The notes under the pieces: generated by a model
Seen by the model: only the letters and a program-made list of their open reading frames with translations
Database searches by the model: none
What the model was told of the DNA's origin: nothing
Source of the DNA: Thermoplasmata archaeon
Lineage (GTDB): Archaea > Thermoplasmatota > E2 > DHVEG-1
Assembly (NCBI GenBank): GCA_020054475.1
Contig: JAHWGJ010000006.1
Span: 1 to 64,000 of the forward strand
Length of the DNA stretch: 64,000 nucleotides
Direction: 5' to 3'
Shown here: piece after piece, positions 15,628 through 24,358 of the stretch
Layout: each line of letters opens with the position of its first letter
How positions within the stretch are numbered: position 1 is the stretch's first letter
Program-made: the position numbers and the translations under genes

Positions 15628-17499
15628 ATGGAAATAATAGAAAACAAGCCTGGAAAAAATATTTTATTATTAGGAAACGAAGCAATAACTCGAGGAGCTA
15701 TTGAAGCAGGAGTTTCAGTGGCGACAACTTATCCTGGAACTCCATCGTCAGAAATTGCTGATTCATTTTCAAAAATTGCAAAATATAAAACTAAGAAAAA
15801 TAAAGAGCCAGGTTTTTATTTTGAATACTCTACTAATGAAAAAGTCGCACTAGAAATTGCTGCTGCAGCAGCAATTACAGGATTGCGTTCTTTAACTTGT
15901 ATGAAGCATGTTGGGTTAAATGTTGCTAGTGATACTTTCATGACATACCTATATATTGGATGTAGAGGGGGTCATGTAATAGTATCTGCTGATGATCCAT
16001 CATGCCATTCCTCTCAAAATGAGCAAGATAATAGATATTATGCAATTTTTGGAGGAGCCCCAATGTTTGAACCAGCAACTCCTCAAGAAGCAAAAGAAAT
16101 GACCAGAATGGCTTTTGAAATATCAGAAGAATTAAATTCACCTGTTTTACTAAGGACAACAACAAGACTTAATCATGCAAGAGGTCCTATCACATTTAAT
16201 AAAATTGAAAAATCAAAAGAAAAAGGCAACTTTGAAAGAAATCCAATGTGGGTTACAACACCTGAAATAGCACGTGCACGTCATCCTGTACTTATTAAAA
16301 TGCTTGAAAAAGCTGAAAAAATATCAGAATCTTATCCATATAATGAAATTATTAATATTGGAAAACAAAGCGAGTGGGGCATTATTACTTCCGGTGTTTC
16401 TTATAATTATGTTAGGGAAATATCAGAAGAATTAAATCTAAATGTAAAAATTTTAAAATTGGGCATGACGCATCCCATTCCAAAAAATATATGTAAAAAA
16501 TTTATAAGATCCTGTAAAAAGATTATCATTGTTGAAGAACTTGAACCAATTCTTGAAAATCAAATTAAACAAATTATATATGATATTGGAGTTAGTGTAA
16601 GAATATTCGGTAAAACTACGGGGCACTTCTCTCGGTTATATGAATATAATCCGGATATAGTTGAAGAAGTTTTTTTGAAAATATTTAAAATTAATAAAGA
16701 AATAAAAAAACCTAATAAGAGTAAACTAGAATTGCCGAAAAGACCACCTGCATTATGCCCTGGTTGTCCGCATAGAGCAACTTATTATGCAGCAAAAAAG
16801 GCTCAACCTAAAGGTGTAATTTACCCAACGGATATTGGATGTTATACGTTAGGAAAAGAAAAACCATTAGAAATGGCAGATCTTCTTCTCTGTATGGGGA
16901 GTAATGCTGGAACTGCTTGCGGTTTAGCAGTTGCAACAGATGAAAAAATAATTTCATTTATGGGAGATTCAACTTTTTTCCATTCAGGGATACCTCCAAT
17001 AATTGATGCGGTTCATCATAATCATAATGTGGTAATTACAATTTTAGATAATAGAACTACAGCTATGACAGGACATCAGCCTCACCCTGGAACTGATTTT
17101 GATGGTATGGGTCGACCAGCAAAAAAAATTTTAGTCGAAAATGTGGTAAAAGGATGTGGGGTTGAGAATATTGAAATTATTAATCCAAACAATATAGAAA
17201 AATCAACTGAAGCATATAAAAGAGCACTTAAGTATAGTGGAACATCTGTTGTTATTAGTAAATCACCTTGCATAATTCTTGAAAATAGAAATAAAAGAAA
17301 GAGAAATGAAATCATTCACGTATATCAAATAGATCAAGAAAAATGTAAAAAATGCAAGACTTGTATTGGCAAATTTGGATGCCCTGCAATTTATTTTGAA
17401 GAAGATAAAAGTATTCATATTGACATGAATCAATGTAATGGTTGTGGAAACTGTGCAACAATATGTCCTTTCAATGCTATTTTTAAAAAGGAGAATTGA
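15628..17499 (+). CDS. iorA: Indolepyruvate:ferredoxin oxidoreductase, alpha subunit
   Basis: The 623-residue protein has the IorA layout: N-terminal pyrimidine-binding part with TTYPGTPSSEIADSF, a central region, a TPP-binding domain with CPGCPHRATYYAA and the GDSTFFHSG motif, and a C-terminal ferredoxin module with clusters beginning at Cys573 (CKKCKTC) and Cys603 (CNGCGNCATICP). It oxidatively decarboxylates aryl pyruvates from aromatic amino acids to aryl-acetyl-CoA while reducing ferredoxin. The beta subunit gene follows directly. GGGGAAG upstream is a plausible ribosome binding site. A long structured region precedes it. Confidence 0.97.
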   Translation: MEIIENKPGKNILLLGNEAITRGAIEAGVSVATTYPGTPSSEIADSFSKIAKYKTKKNKEPGFYFEYSTNEKVALEIAAAAAITGLRSLTCMKHVGLNVASDTFMTYLYIGCRGGHVIVSADDPSCHSSQNEQDNRYYAIFGGAPMFEPATPQEAKEMTRMAFEISEELNSPVLLRTTTRLNHARGPITFNKIEKSKEKGNFERNPMWVTTPEIARARHPVLIKMLEKAEKISESYPYNEIINIGKQSEWGIITSGVSYNYVREISEELNLNVKILKLGMTHPIPKNICKKFIRSCKKIIIVEELEPILENQIKQIIYDIGVSVRIFGKTTGHFSRLYEYNPDIVEEVFLKIFKINKEIKKPNKSKLELPKRPPALCPGCPHRATYYAAKKAQPKGVIYPTDIGCYTLGKEKPLEMADLLLCMGSNAGTACGLAVATDEKIISFMGDSTFFHSGIPPIIDAVHHNHNVVITILDNRTTAMTGHQPHPGTDFDGMGRPAKKILVENVVKGCGVENIEIINPNNIEKSTEAYKRALKYSGTSVVISKSPCIILENRNKRKRNEIIHVYQIDQEKCKKCKTCIGKFGCPAIYFEEDKSIHIDMNQCNGCGNCATICPFNAIFKKEN

Positions 17500-17501
17500 A
17501 A

Positions 17502-18086
17502 ATGAAAAATAATATTGTACTAACTGGCGTTGGAGGTCAGGGAGTAATAACCGCTGCAAATATTCTAGGAAAGGCAGCGTTAAAAGCAGAATTAAATGTT
17601 TATGTCTCAGAAGTGCATGGAATGGCACAACGAGGAGGATCAGTGAATTGTGCTGTTAGAATCGGAGATGTTTATGGCCCACTTGTAGCAAATGGTACAG
17701 CAGATGCAATAGTTAGTACTGAACCAATTGAAGCTTTAAGATATATAAATTTTTCAAATAATAAAACGAAAATAATAACAGATATTAATCCAGTAATACC
17801 ATTTACCGTTTCAGTTGGAAACGATAAATATCCAAGTCTTGATAAGGTATTTAGTGAACTTAGAAAAAATGGAGATTTATATAAAATAGATGCAAATAAA
17901 ATTGCAATTGATGTTGGAAATATCATTACTAAAAATACTGTCCTTTTAGGCGCATTAGCAGCATCAGATGTTTTACTATTTAAATCAGATTTATTATTAT
18001 CAACAATTCTTGAAAATGTTCCTTCAAGGTTTAAAGAAATAAATAGAAAAGCATTCCAAAAAGGATATAAAGCTATTAAAAAATGA
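17502..18086 (+). CDS. iorB: Indolepyruvate:ferredoxin oxidoreductase, beta subunit
   Basis: The roughly 194-residue protein is the gamma-type subunit of 2-oxoacid oxidoreductases, with GVGGQGVITAANILGKAAL near the N-terminus and EVHGMAQRGGSVNCAVRIG. It completes the IorAB complex. ATG 17502 is preferred over the in-frame TTG at 17496 because GGAG at 17490-17493 lies at a proper distance and 17496 is inside iorA. Its stop overlaps the start of the following exporter gene by ATGA. Confidence 0.95.
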   Translation: MKNNIVLTGVGGQGVITAANILGKAALKAELNVYVSEVHGMAQRGGSVNCAVRIGDVYGPLVANGTADAIVSTEPIEALRYINFSNNKTKIITDINPVIPFTVSVGNDKYPSLDKVFSELRKNGDLYKIDANKIAIDVGNIITKNTVLLGALAASDVLLFKSDLLLSTILENVPSRFKEINRKAFQKGYKAIKK

Positions 18087-18967
18087 ATAAAAATAATTTT
18101 AATTATAATTCATTTCTACTAATAATTATAGCTTTGGTATGGGCCGGATCTTTTATTGTTGTAGATGCCACTATAAAACAAATTCAACCTATTACAATTG
18201 CATTTTTAAGGTTTTTAATTGCAACGCCATTTATGATTATCTCAATATTTATATTTAAAAAAAATCAATTAATTAAATTAAGAGATTTGCATTATTTTAT
18301 AATTTTAGGATTAACTGGTGTAACCTTTTTATATATATTTCAGTACCTTGGAATTGAAAGAACCACTCCATCAACATCTGCAGTTCTAATAAATACCAAT
18401 GTAATTTTTATATTATTCCTATCAGTTATTTTCCTTAAAGAAAATATTACAAAAAAAAGAATAATTGGCATAATATTGTCGTTTATTGGCGTAATATTTG
18501 TCTTATTAGCTCAGATGATTAATGAAAATGTTGTTTTTGATAATATCTTTCTTACAGGTTGTATATTTATTATCATTTCAGCGTTATGTTGGGCTATTTA
18601 TTCGATTATTGGAAAAAAAATAATGAAAAAATACAATCCATTATTAGTCATTACATATATTTTTATCATGGGAACTTTGTTTTTTTTACCTTTTATTAGC
18701 ACTGATATAATTGCTGAGATTGGCAATGTCAATTTAAATGGCTGGTTATATATAATATACCTCTCAATTATCTGCTCAGTTTTTGGTTATATTGGATGGT
18801 ATTTTATCTTAGAAAAAACTGAAGCAAGCAAATCAGCGGTTTATCTCAATTTAATACCATTATTTGGAATTATTTTATCATTTTTCTATGGGGAAAAAAT
18901 AACAATTTTCTTTATTCTTGGAGCAATCTTAATAATATATGGTGTTTATTTAACTCAAAAAAATTAA
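18083..18967 (+). CDS. DMT/EamA family membrane exporter
   Basis: The 294-residue protein has about ten hydrophobic segments in two EamA repeats, with FLRFLIATPFMI in the first half and WAIYSIIGKKI in the second. Such proteins export amino acids or related metabolites across the membrane. It overlaps iorB by ATGA and is therefore in its operon; export of aromatic amino-acid products is a reasonable guess only. A paralogue lies at 22913-23875. Confidence 0.9.
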   Translation: MNKNNFNYNSFLLIIIALVWAGSFIVVDATIKQIQPITIAFLRFLIATPFMIISIFIFKKNQLIKLRDLHYFIILGLTGVTFLYIFQYLGIERTTPSTSAVLINTNVIFILFLSVIFLKENITKKRIIGIILSFIGVIFVLLAQMINENVVFDNIFLTGCIFIIISALCWAIYSIIGKKIMKKYNPLLVITYIFIMGTLFFLPFISTDIIAEIGNVNLNGWLYIIYLSIICSVFGYIGWYFILEKTEASKSAVYLNLIPLFGIILSFFYGEKITIFFILGAILIIYGVYLTQKN

Positions 18968-18985
18968 TCTATTTAGGTATTTAAA

Positions 18986-20023
18986 ATGATATGCGTTGAA
19001 TGTGGAAAGGAATCTGAAATAATTAATAATGGATTATGCTTAGATTGTTATATTAAATCAAATAGATTTACCAAAGGACCAGATTTTTTTAATATAATTA
19101 AATGTTCAAATTGTAATTCATATAAATTTAAAAATAAATGGGAAACAGAATCATTAAATGAAATAATTAATAAAGTTATATTACAGAATTTTAAAATAAG
19201 TGATGAATTAAAAAAACCAGAAATCAAGACTCATATTATTGATGATAATCAATATAAAAAACAATTGGAATTAAAAATAACAGGTTTAATTTCCAATTTA
19301 AAAATTATTGAAAAAAAAGTAATTCAAATTAATATAAAAAAAGAAATTTGTGATACCTGCTCTAAACAATTTGGAGGATATCATGAGGCAATCATTCAGA
19401 TTAGAGCAGATAAAAGAAATCTTAAATTGGAAGAAATTGAGGGAATTTATACATTTGTACTAGATTATATTAAAAATTTACAAAATAAGGGAAATAAAAA
19501 AATATTCATTGCTGATTTTGAAAAAAAAGAGAGCGGGATAACCTTTTTTTTAAGTGACAATAGTATATCACTTTCAATTATTAAAAAAATACAAGAGATA
19601 TATGCTGGTGATATCAAAAGATCATCAAAAAATATTGGAATGAAAGATAGTAAACAAATATATAGAATGACGTATCTGCTAAGATTATATCCTTTTACAG
19701 AAGGAGAGATACTTTCAAATAAAGAAAAATATTTTTATATAAAAAAAATTTCAAAAAATAAAATACATTTAGTTGATCTTGCGCAATGGAATGAAAATAT
19801 TTTTGATGTAAAAGAATTAAATAATTTTGTAATCAAAGGTGGAAATGAATTTGTAAAGAACATGATATTTGTAAGTCAAACAAATGATGAAGTACAAATA
19901 ATGGATCAAAATAACTACAATATCCATGTGTTAAAAAAACCAAAAAAGATATTATTTGATAATGATACGATTAAAATAATTCAAATTCAAGATAAAATAT
20001 TTTTATTTCCAATTTCATTATAA
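18986..20023 (+). CDS. nmd3: Archaeal NMD3 homologue
   Basis: The 345-residue protein starts with two zinc knuckles, CVECGKE and CLDC, followed by CSNC and later CDTCSKQFGGYHEAIIQIRA, the signature of the NMD3 zinc-ribbon and following domain. In eukaryotes NMD3 is the export adaptor of the large ribosomal subunit; the archaeal form lacks the nuclear-export tail and probably acts in 50S maturation or quality control. Length matches archaeal members. Confidence 0.92.
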   Translation: MICVECGKESEIINNGLCLDCYIKSNRFTKGPDFFNIIKCSNCNSYKFKNKWETESLNEIINKVILQNFKISDELKKPEIKTHIIDDNQYKKQLELKITGLISNLKIIEKKVIQINIKKEICDTCSKQFGGYHEAIIQIRADKRNLKLEEIEGIYTFVLDYIKNLQNKGNKKIFIADFEKKESGITFFLSDNSISLSIIKKIQEIYAGDIKRSSKNIGMKDSKQIYRMTYLLRLYPFTEGEILSNKEKYFYIKKISKNKIHLVDLAQWNENIFDVKELNNFVIKGGNEFVKNMIFVSQTNDEVQIMDQNNYNIHVLKKPKKILFDNDTIKIIQIQDKIFLFPISL

Positions 20024-20133
20024 CCATTAACTAATTACAGAAAATTACTTTTTTTATCAGTTATTTCTGTAATTAATATGTACAAATTCTTTATAATATA
20101 CTTTTTTAAATAAATCAACAATCCTAGATTCTA

Positions 20134-20901
20134 ATGAGAATAGCAATAAAATTTGCTTACAATGGGATGAATTACCATGGTTTAGCTCGCCAGCCCAATG
20201 TCATAACAATTGAAAAGAAAATAATTGATTTTTTATCTAAAAAAGGTTTAATTAATGATATTAAAACATCAAATTTTCGTTATGCTAGTAGAACGGATAA
20301 AGGAGTATCAGCAATTGGCAATGTAATGGCATTTGATACAGAATATAATAATGATGTTTTAAAAGAAATATATGATGAGTTTGAGGACATAGTATTTTAT
20401 GGCATTAAAATTGTAAATCCTATATTTAATCCAAGATATGCTAAACAGAGAATTTATAGATATTATTTTAAAAAGGATAAAAAGAACATAAATAAATTAA
20501 AAAAAATAATTGAAATATTTAAGGGTGAACATGATTTCAGTAACTTTGCAAGAATCGAATCATCGAAGAAACCTATCAAAGTTATTGATGATATTTTAAT
20601 TAGAGAGAGTGACAATTTCGTTTATATTGATTTTTATGCTCAGTCATATCTATGGCATCAAATAAGAAAAATAATTTCTGCATTAAATAAGGTTGAAAAG
20701 TGTACAATCGGCGTTGAAGATTTGATACAAGCTTTAAATTATCCAAATAAAAAGGTAGATTACGGATTATCGCCGCCTGAACCATTATTATTAATTGATG
20801 TTGTTTATGATTTTGATTTCATATATTATGATAAGGCTTTAGATAAGCTAATGAAATTTAAAAATCATTTATTAAATATTATTAAATATCACGTTTATTA
20901 A
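20134..20901 (+). CDS. truA: tRNA pseudouridine synthase A
   Basis: The 255-residue protein has the TruA fold with catalytic Asp55 in SRTDKGVSAIGN and the motif FLW-like SYLWHQIRKII near residue 170. It converts uridines 38-40 in the tRNA anticodon arm to pseudouridine. No strong ribosome binding site precedes the ATG; a leaderless message is likely. Its 3' end overlaps the convergent ABC permease gene by 20 nt. Confidence 0.95.
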   Translation: MRIAIKFAYNGMNYHGLARQPNVITIEKKIIDFLSKKGLINDIKTSNFRYASRTDKGVSAIGNVMAFDTEYNNDVLKEIYDEFEDIVFYGIKIVNPIFNPRYAKQRIYRYYFKKDKKNINKLKKIIEIFKGEHDFSNFARIESSKKPIKVIDDILIRESDNFVYIDFYAQSYLWHQIRKIISALNKVEKCTIGVEDLIQALNYPNKKVDYGLSPPEPLLLIDVVYDFDFIYYDKALDKLMKFKNHLLNIIKYHVY

Positions 20902-21709
20902 ATCTCCAATAAGATAAAATCATAAAACATATAATCCAAAATAAAAGTATAATTGTCATTAAAATATTTGAATAATATTCCGGATAGGCTATTGAAAGAT
21001 TATCCAACGATAATGCTGCGCCTACATTTAAAGTAACAAGAAAGGAATATACTTGTAAAGGATTGAACAAATTCAAAATATGATACCAATCAGGGGCATT
21101 ATTAACAATATTTATTATATCTGAACTTGCTGCTAATATTCCAACAAAAACTATTGGCAAAATAATATTAAAGAAAAACCAAAGAAAAATTGCTCCACCC
21201 ATAGCAGTAGAACGCTTATTAAATAATGTAGACAAAAATAATGCAAGTACTAAAAAAACTAAACCTATCAAAATAGTGGCAAATATAAAAATAATATAAC
21301 CTGCATAATCAACATCGGAAACATTAAAGCCAATTACAATACCAGCTAGACCAAATCCAATTATTATTGTTATTGCTAATAAGCTTCCTAAACCAATAAA
21401 TTTCCCTAAAAGAATTTCAAGCCTTGTTACAGGCAATGACAATAATGAATTCATAGAACCTTTTTCAATTTCCCCAATTATAGCTGAATAACCTAGCATA
21501 AGTGCAATTATTGGAATTAATAATTGCACAAGGCTCATCATTCCCTGAATTGTGATTCCTAAATCTTGCCAACCCTCTGTAAATATTGAGCCAAAATAAG
21601 ATACAACCAAAGTCAAAGATGCAAAAATTATAGTTAGAATTATTATCCATTTATTCCTAACATTATCTAATAATTCCTTTTTAGAAATTGTAAAAATTGA
21701 ATTCAACAA
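20882..21709 (-). CDS. ABC-2 type permease
   Basis: The 275-residue protein has six predicted membrane segments and the ABC-2 pattern: an N-terminal SKKELLDNVRNKWII followed by a large loop, GEIEKGSMNSLLSLPVTRLE and LFLSTLFNKRSTAM. It is the membrane partner of the ATPase encoded 2 nt upstream. The substrate is unknown; relatives carry out drug, lipid or peptide export. The gene overlaps the 3' end of truA. Confidence 0.92.
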   Translation of the reverse strand: MLNSIFTISKKELLDNVRNKWIIILTIIFASLTLVVSYFGSIFTEGWQDLGITIQGMMSLVQLLIPIIALMLGYSAIIGEIEKGSMNSLLSLPVTRLEILLGKFIGLGSLLAITIIIGFGLAGIVIGFNVSDVDYAGYIIFIFATILIGLVFLVLALFLSTLFNKRSTAMGGAIFLWFFFNIILPIVFVGILAASSDIINIVNNAPDWYHILNLFNPLQVYSFLVTLNVGAALSLDNLSIAYPEYYSNILMTIILLFWIICFMILSYWRFNKRDI

Positions 21710-21711
21710 AG

Positions 21712-22776
21712 CTAATCACCTTCTGTAAACTTCATGAATACTTCTTCAAGTGAAGGATCTTTTGTATGAATATTAATTATTTTTCCACCAGTTTTTTCAA
21801 TTGTTATTATAACCCTAGCTTTAATTCTCGAATCACAAATAACATCAATATTATTATCTCTAATGTCTATTTTTTCAATACCTTTTACCTCTTTTACAGA
21901 TTTTATTATATTTTCAGATAATTTTTCTAATTCTATTGTAATTTTAGGTTTAATATTAAGTGTTTTTCTTAATCCATCAACTGTGTCCTGTGCAACGATT
22001 TCACCTTTATTAATTATGCAAACACGATCGCATATTTCTTGAACTTCACTTAAAATATGGGAGGAAACCAAAATCGTAGAACCCATTTTTTTCATTTCTC
22101 TTATTTTACTTCTAATTAAAACGACTCCTCTCGGATCTAAACCACCTGATGGTTCATCAAGAATTAATATCGGTGGATTTCCAATTAAAGATCTAGCCAT
22201 ACCAAGACGTTGAACCATACCTTTAGAAAAAGCTCCAACTTTTTTATTAATAGCATTCGAAAGACCAAATTCTTTAATCAATATTTTACATTCATCCTTA
22301 GAAGTTTTTTTCATTTCTGCTATAAAACACAAATTTTGGAAAGCTGATAAATTTTCATAAAATGCCACACGTTCAGGTAAATATCCAATAAATTTTTTTG
22401 CGTTTTTTCCACTATCTGCTACATCAAAATCATTAATTTTAATTAATCCAGAATCTACATTAACTAATCCAAGTATTGACTTAATAGTTGTGGTTTTTCC
22501 AGCCCCGTTTGGACCTAAAAAACCAAATATCTCTCCCTTTCTAACCTTAAAAGAAATATTATTAACTGCATTAGTTCCATTATAATTTTTTATAAGATTT
22601 TTAACTAAAATTGCTATAGCTTTTTTTTCTCCATCATCTATATTATCTGAACTTGGAAAAATATATTTACCTTTTTGATTGCATTTTGAACATAAAAGGA
22701 GTTTTTTTTCACCAGGGTCGCCATTTATTTTTATTATATTTCTACAGTTTGGGCATTGAATCGTCTTAGAGATCAT
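21712..22776 (-). CDS. ABC transporter ATPase with N-terminal zinc ribbon
   Basis: The 354-residue protein has an unusual N-terminal zinc ribbon, CPNCRNIIKING then CSKCNQKGKY (residues about 8-37), joined to a complete ABC ATPase. The ATPase has Walker A GPNGAGKT, signature FSKGMVQRL, Walker B LILDEPSGGLD and switch His in SSHILSEV, followed by a roughly 80-residue C-terminal domain common in exporter ATPases. It energises the ABC-2 permease downstream. The ribbon may sense metal or bind a partner; that is inference. Confidence 0.93.
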   Translation of the reverse strand: MISKTIQCPNCRNIIKINGDPGEKKLLLCSKCNQKGKYIFPSSDNIDDGEKKAIAILVKNLIKNYNGTNAVNNISFKVRKGEIFGFLGPNGAGKTTTIKSILGLVNVDSGLIKINDFDVADSGKNAKKFIGYLPERVAFYENLSAFQNLCFIAEMKKTSKDECKILIKEFGLSNAINKKVGAFSKGMVQRLGMARSLIGNPPILILDEPSGGLDPRGVVLIRSKIREMKKMGSTILVSSHILSEVQEICDRVCIINKGEIVAQDTVDGLRKTLNIKPKITIELEKLSENIIKSVKEVKGIEKIDIRDNNIDVICDSRIKARVIITIEKTGGKIINIHTKDPSLEEVFMKFTEGD

Positions 22777-22912
22777 ATATTTACCTTTATTACAAATATA
22801 ATATGCGAGATATTTATTTTTATTGTATAAAAAAGTTATATTATCATCAATAATATAAATTTAAAATAATGTGAACTGAAAATATTTATGCTTCATTTAT
22901 ATTAACAAGCGG

Positions 22913-23875
22913 GTGAAGGGAACCAAAAAATCAATTCATAAAAAAACCATATTTAATGTAATAAACATTCAAAATAATAAAATAAAAAAATATTATTTTT
23001 TGATAATTGGTCTTCCAATTGTATTTTGGGCTTTTGCATTTCCACTTATTAAAATCGGTCTTAATGAATTACATCCAATAAATCTAACTATTTTAAGAAT
23101 GTTTATAGCATGCCTCTCTTTTTTATTAATAATAATTTTTAAACCTATTAAAATTACAAAATTAAATATCAAAGACATTCCTAATTTGTTTTTTTTAGGA
23201 TTTTTTGGAGTAATATGTTATCATTTTGCTTTGAATTATGGTGAACAGTATATATCTGCAGGTGTAGCAAGTTTAATTATTACAACTATTCCGATTTTTA
23301 TTGTTGTTTTAGCTTTTATATTTCTTTCTGAAAAAATTACATTTAACCTCTTTTTAGGTATATTGTTGTCATTAATTGGTATTATCATCATTTCATTATT
23401 TGGAAACACCGACATTAATTTAGAAATTAGATACATATTAGCAGCAGGAGCTGTTCTATTTGCAGCCTTTTTTGGAGCTTTTTATACTGTAGTTGGTAAA
23501 AAATTACTTAAAAAATATTCACCTTTATCACTTACTATATATGCAATATTATTAGGATCTTTAGGGATGATACCGTTTATTAATACTTCTCTTTTTGAAG
23601 AAATAACAAAATTATCTTGGATTGGTTGGCTAGCTGTTATATTTCTAGCAATATTTCCAACGGTTATCAGTTATGTTTTATGGTATGTAGCTTTAGATTT
23701 CAAACCTGCATCAGAACTAGGTATATATCTTTATTTAATGCCAATTTTATCCACAATTCTATCATTTTTCTTATTAAGTGAAAAGATTACAATATTATTT
23801 ATTTTTGGAGGTTTCTTAATAATTCTAGGTCTAGTAATTGTCAACAAAAAACCGATAAAAATAAGAAAAAAATGA
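22913..23875 (+). CDS. DMT/EamA family membrane exporter (second copy)
   Basis: The 320-residue protein has about ten membrane segments in two EamA repeats (LNELHPINLTILRMFIACL; LVIVNKKPIK at the end) and is a paralogue of the exporter at 18083. The start is GTG 22913; no ATG is available near the N-terminus, and the first 25 residues are Lys/Asn-rich, so translation could also begin at a TTG nearer the first membrane helix. It is divergently transcribed from the ABC exporter. Confidence 0.85.
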   Translation: MKGTKKSIHKKTIFNVINIQNNKIKKYYFLIIGLPIVFWAFAFPLIKIGLNELHPINLTILRMFIACLSFLLIIIFKPIKITKLNIKDIPNLFFLGFFGVICYHFALNYGEQYISAGVASLIITTIPIFIVVLAFIFLSEKITFNLFLGILLSLIGIIIISLFGNTDINLEIRYILAAGAVLFAAFFGAFYTVVGKKLLKKYSPLSLTIYAILLGSLGMIPFINTSLFEEITKLSWIGWLAVIFLAIFPTVISYVLWYVALDFKPASELGIYLYLMPILSTILSFFLLSEKITILFIFGGFLIILGLVIVNKKPIKIRKK

Positions 23876-23940
23876 AATATTACTTGTCATCTTAATGATA
23901 AAATAACATAAATAATAAATCATTACAGATAAATCATTAT

Positions 23941-24025
23941 GCAGGGGTAGCCAAGCCAGGTCAACGGCGACAGACTCAAGATCTGTTCCTGCAGAGGTTC
24001 AGGAGTTCGAATCTCCTCCCCTGCA
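23941..24025 (+). tRNA. tRNA-Leu (anticodon CAA)
   Basis: Acceptor arms GCAGGGG (23941-23947) and CCCCTGC (24018-24024) pair fully. The anticodon stem ACAGA/TCTGT encloses the loop CTCAAGA with anticodon CAA. A long variable arm typical of Leu tRNAs precedes the T arm AGGAG-TTCGAAT-CTCCT. The discriminator is A at 24025. No intron and no encoded CCA. Its last 15 bases recur at 26810-26824. Confidence 0.95.
24011..24025 (+). repeat. attL-like copy (tRNA-Leu 3' end)
   Basis: Fifteen-base direct repeat, first copy, covering the 3' T-arm and acceptor of tRNA-Leu(CAA). Confidence 0.6.
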
Positions 24026-24358
24026 TATCTAAGTTTTCAACAGGAGAAAAACCATGAATTTTTTTCATTTCACATTGTTGTGGTTAAAATAAGTGATTTA
24101 AACCATAAAACTTTGTAAATCGACGTTGGAATCCTAAATCAGCGTTCAAAAAAGGTTAATAAAAAATTGAATTTTTTACGGTATTTTTAATCAACGAGAC
24201 TATCAGTCAGCAGGTTAAAAACAACTACATTCCATCATAATCAGCAAGTAATAATGCTACTACGAACATTTTGAATTATATAAAAAAATATTTGCATGAG
24301 AACATTTAATAAATAAATAAACATTTTAATTATCTAATCCAAAAGGGAGGATAAAATT
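24026..24358. other. Non-coding stretch between tRNA-Leu and the PAS regulator
   Basis: No ORF is supported. The stretch holds the 9-mer TTCAACAGG (24036-24044), which recurs near the far end of the putative element, and the promoter of the regulator; AGGGAGG about 10 nt before ATG 24359 is its ribosome binding site. Confidence 0.5.
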
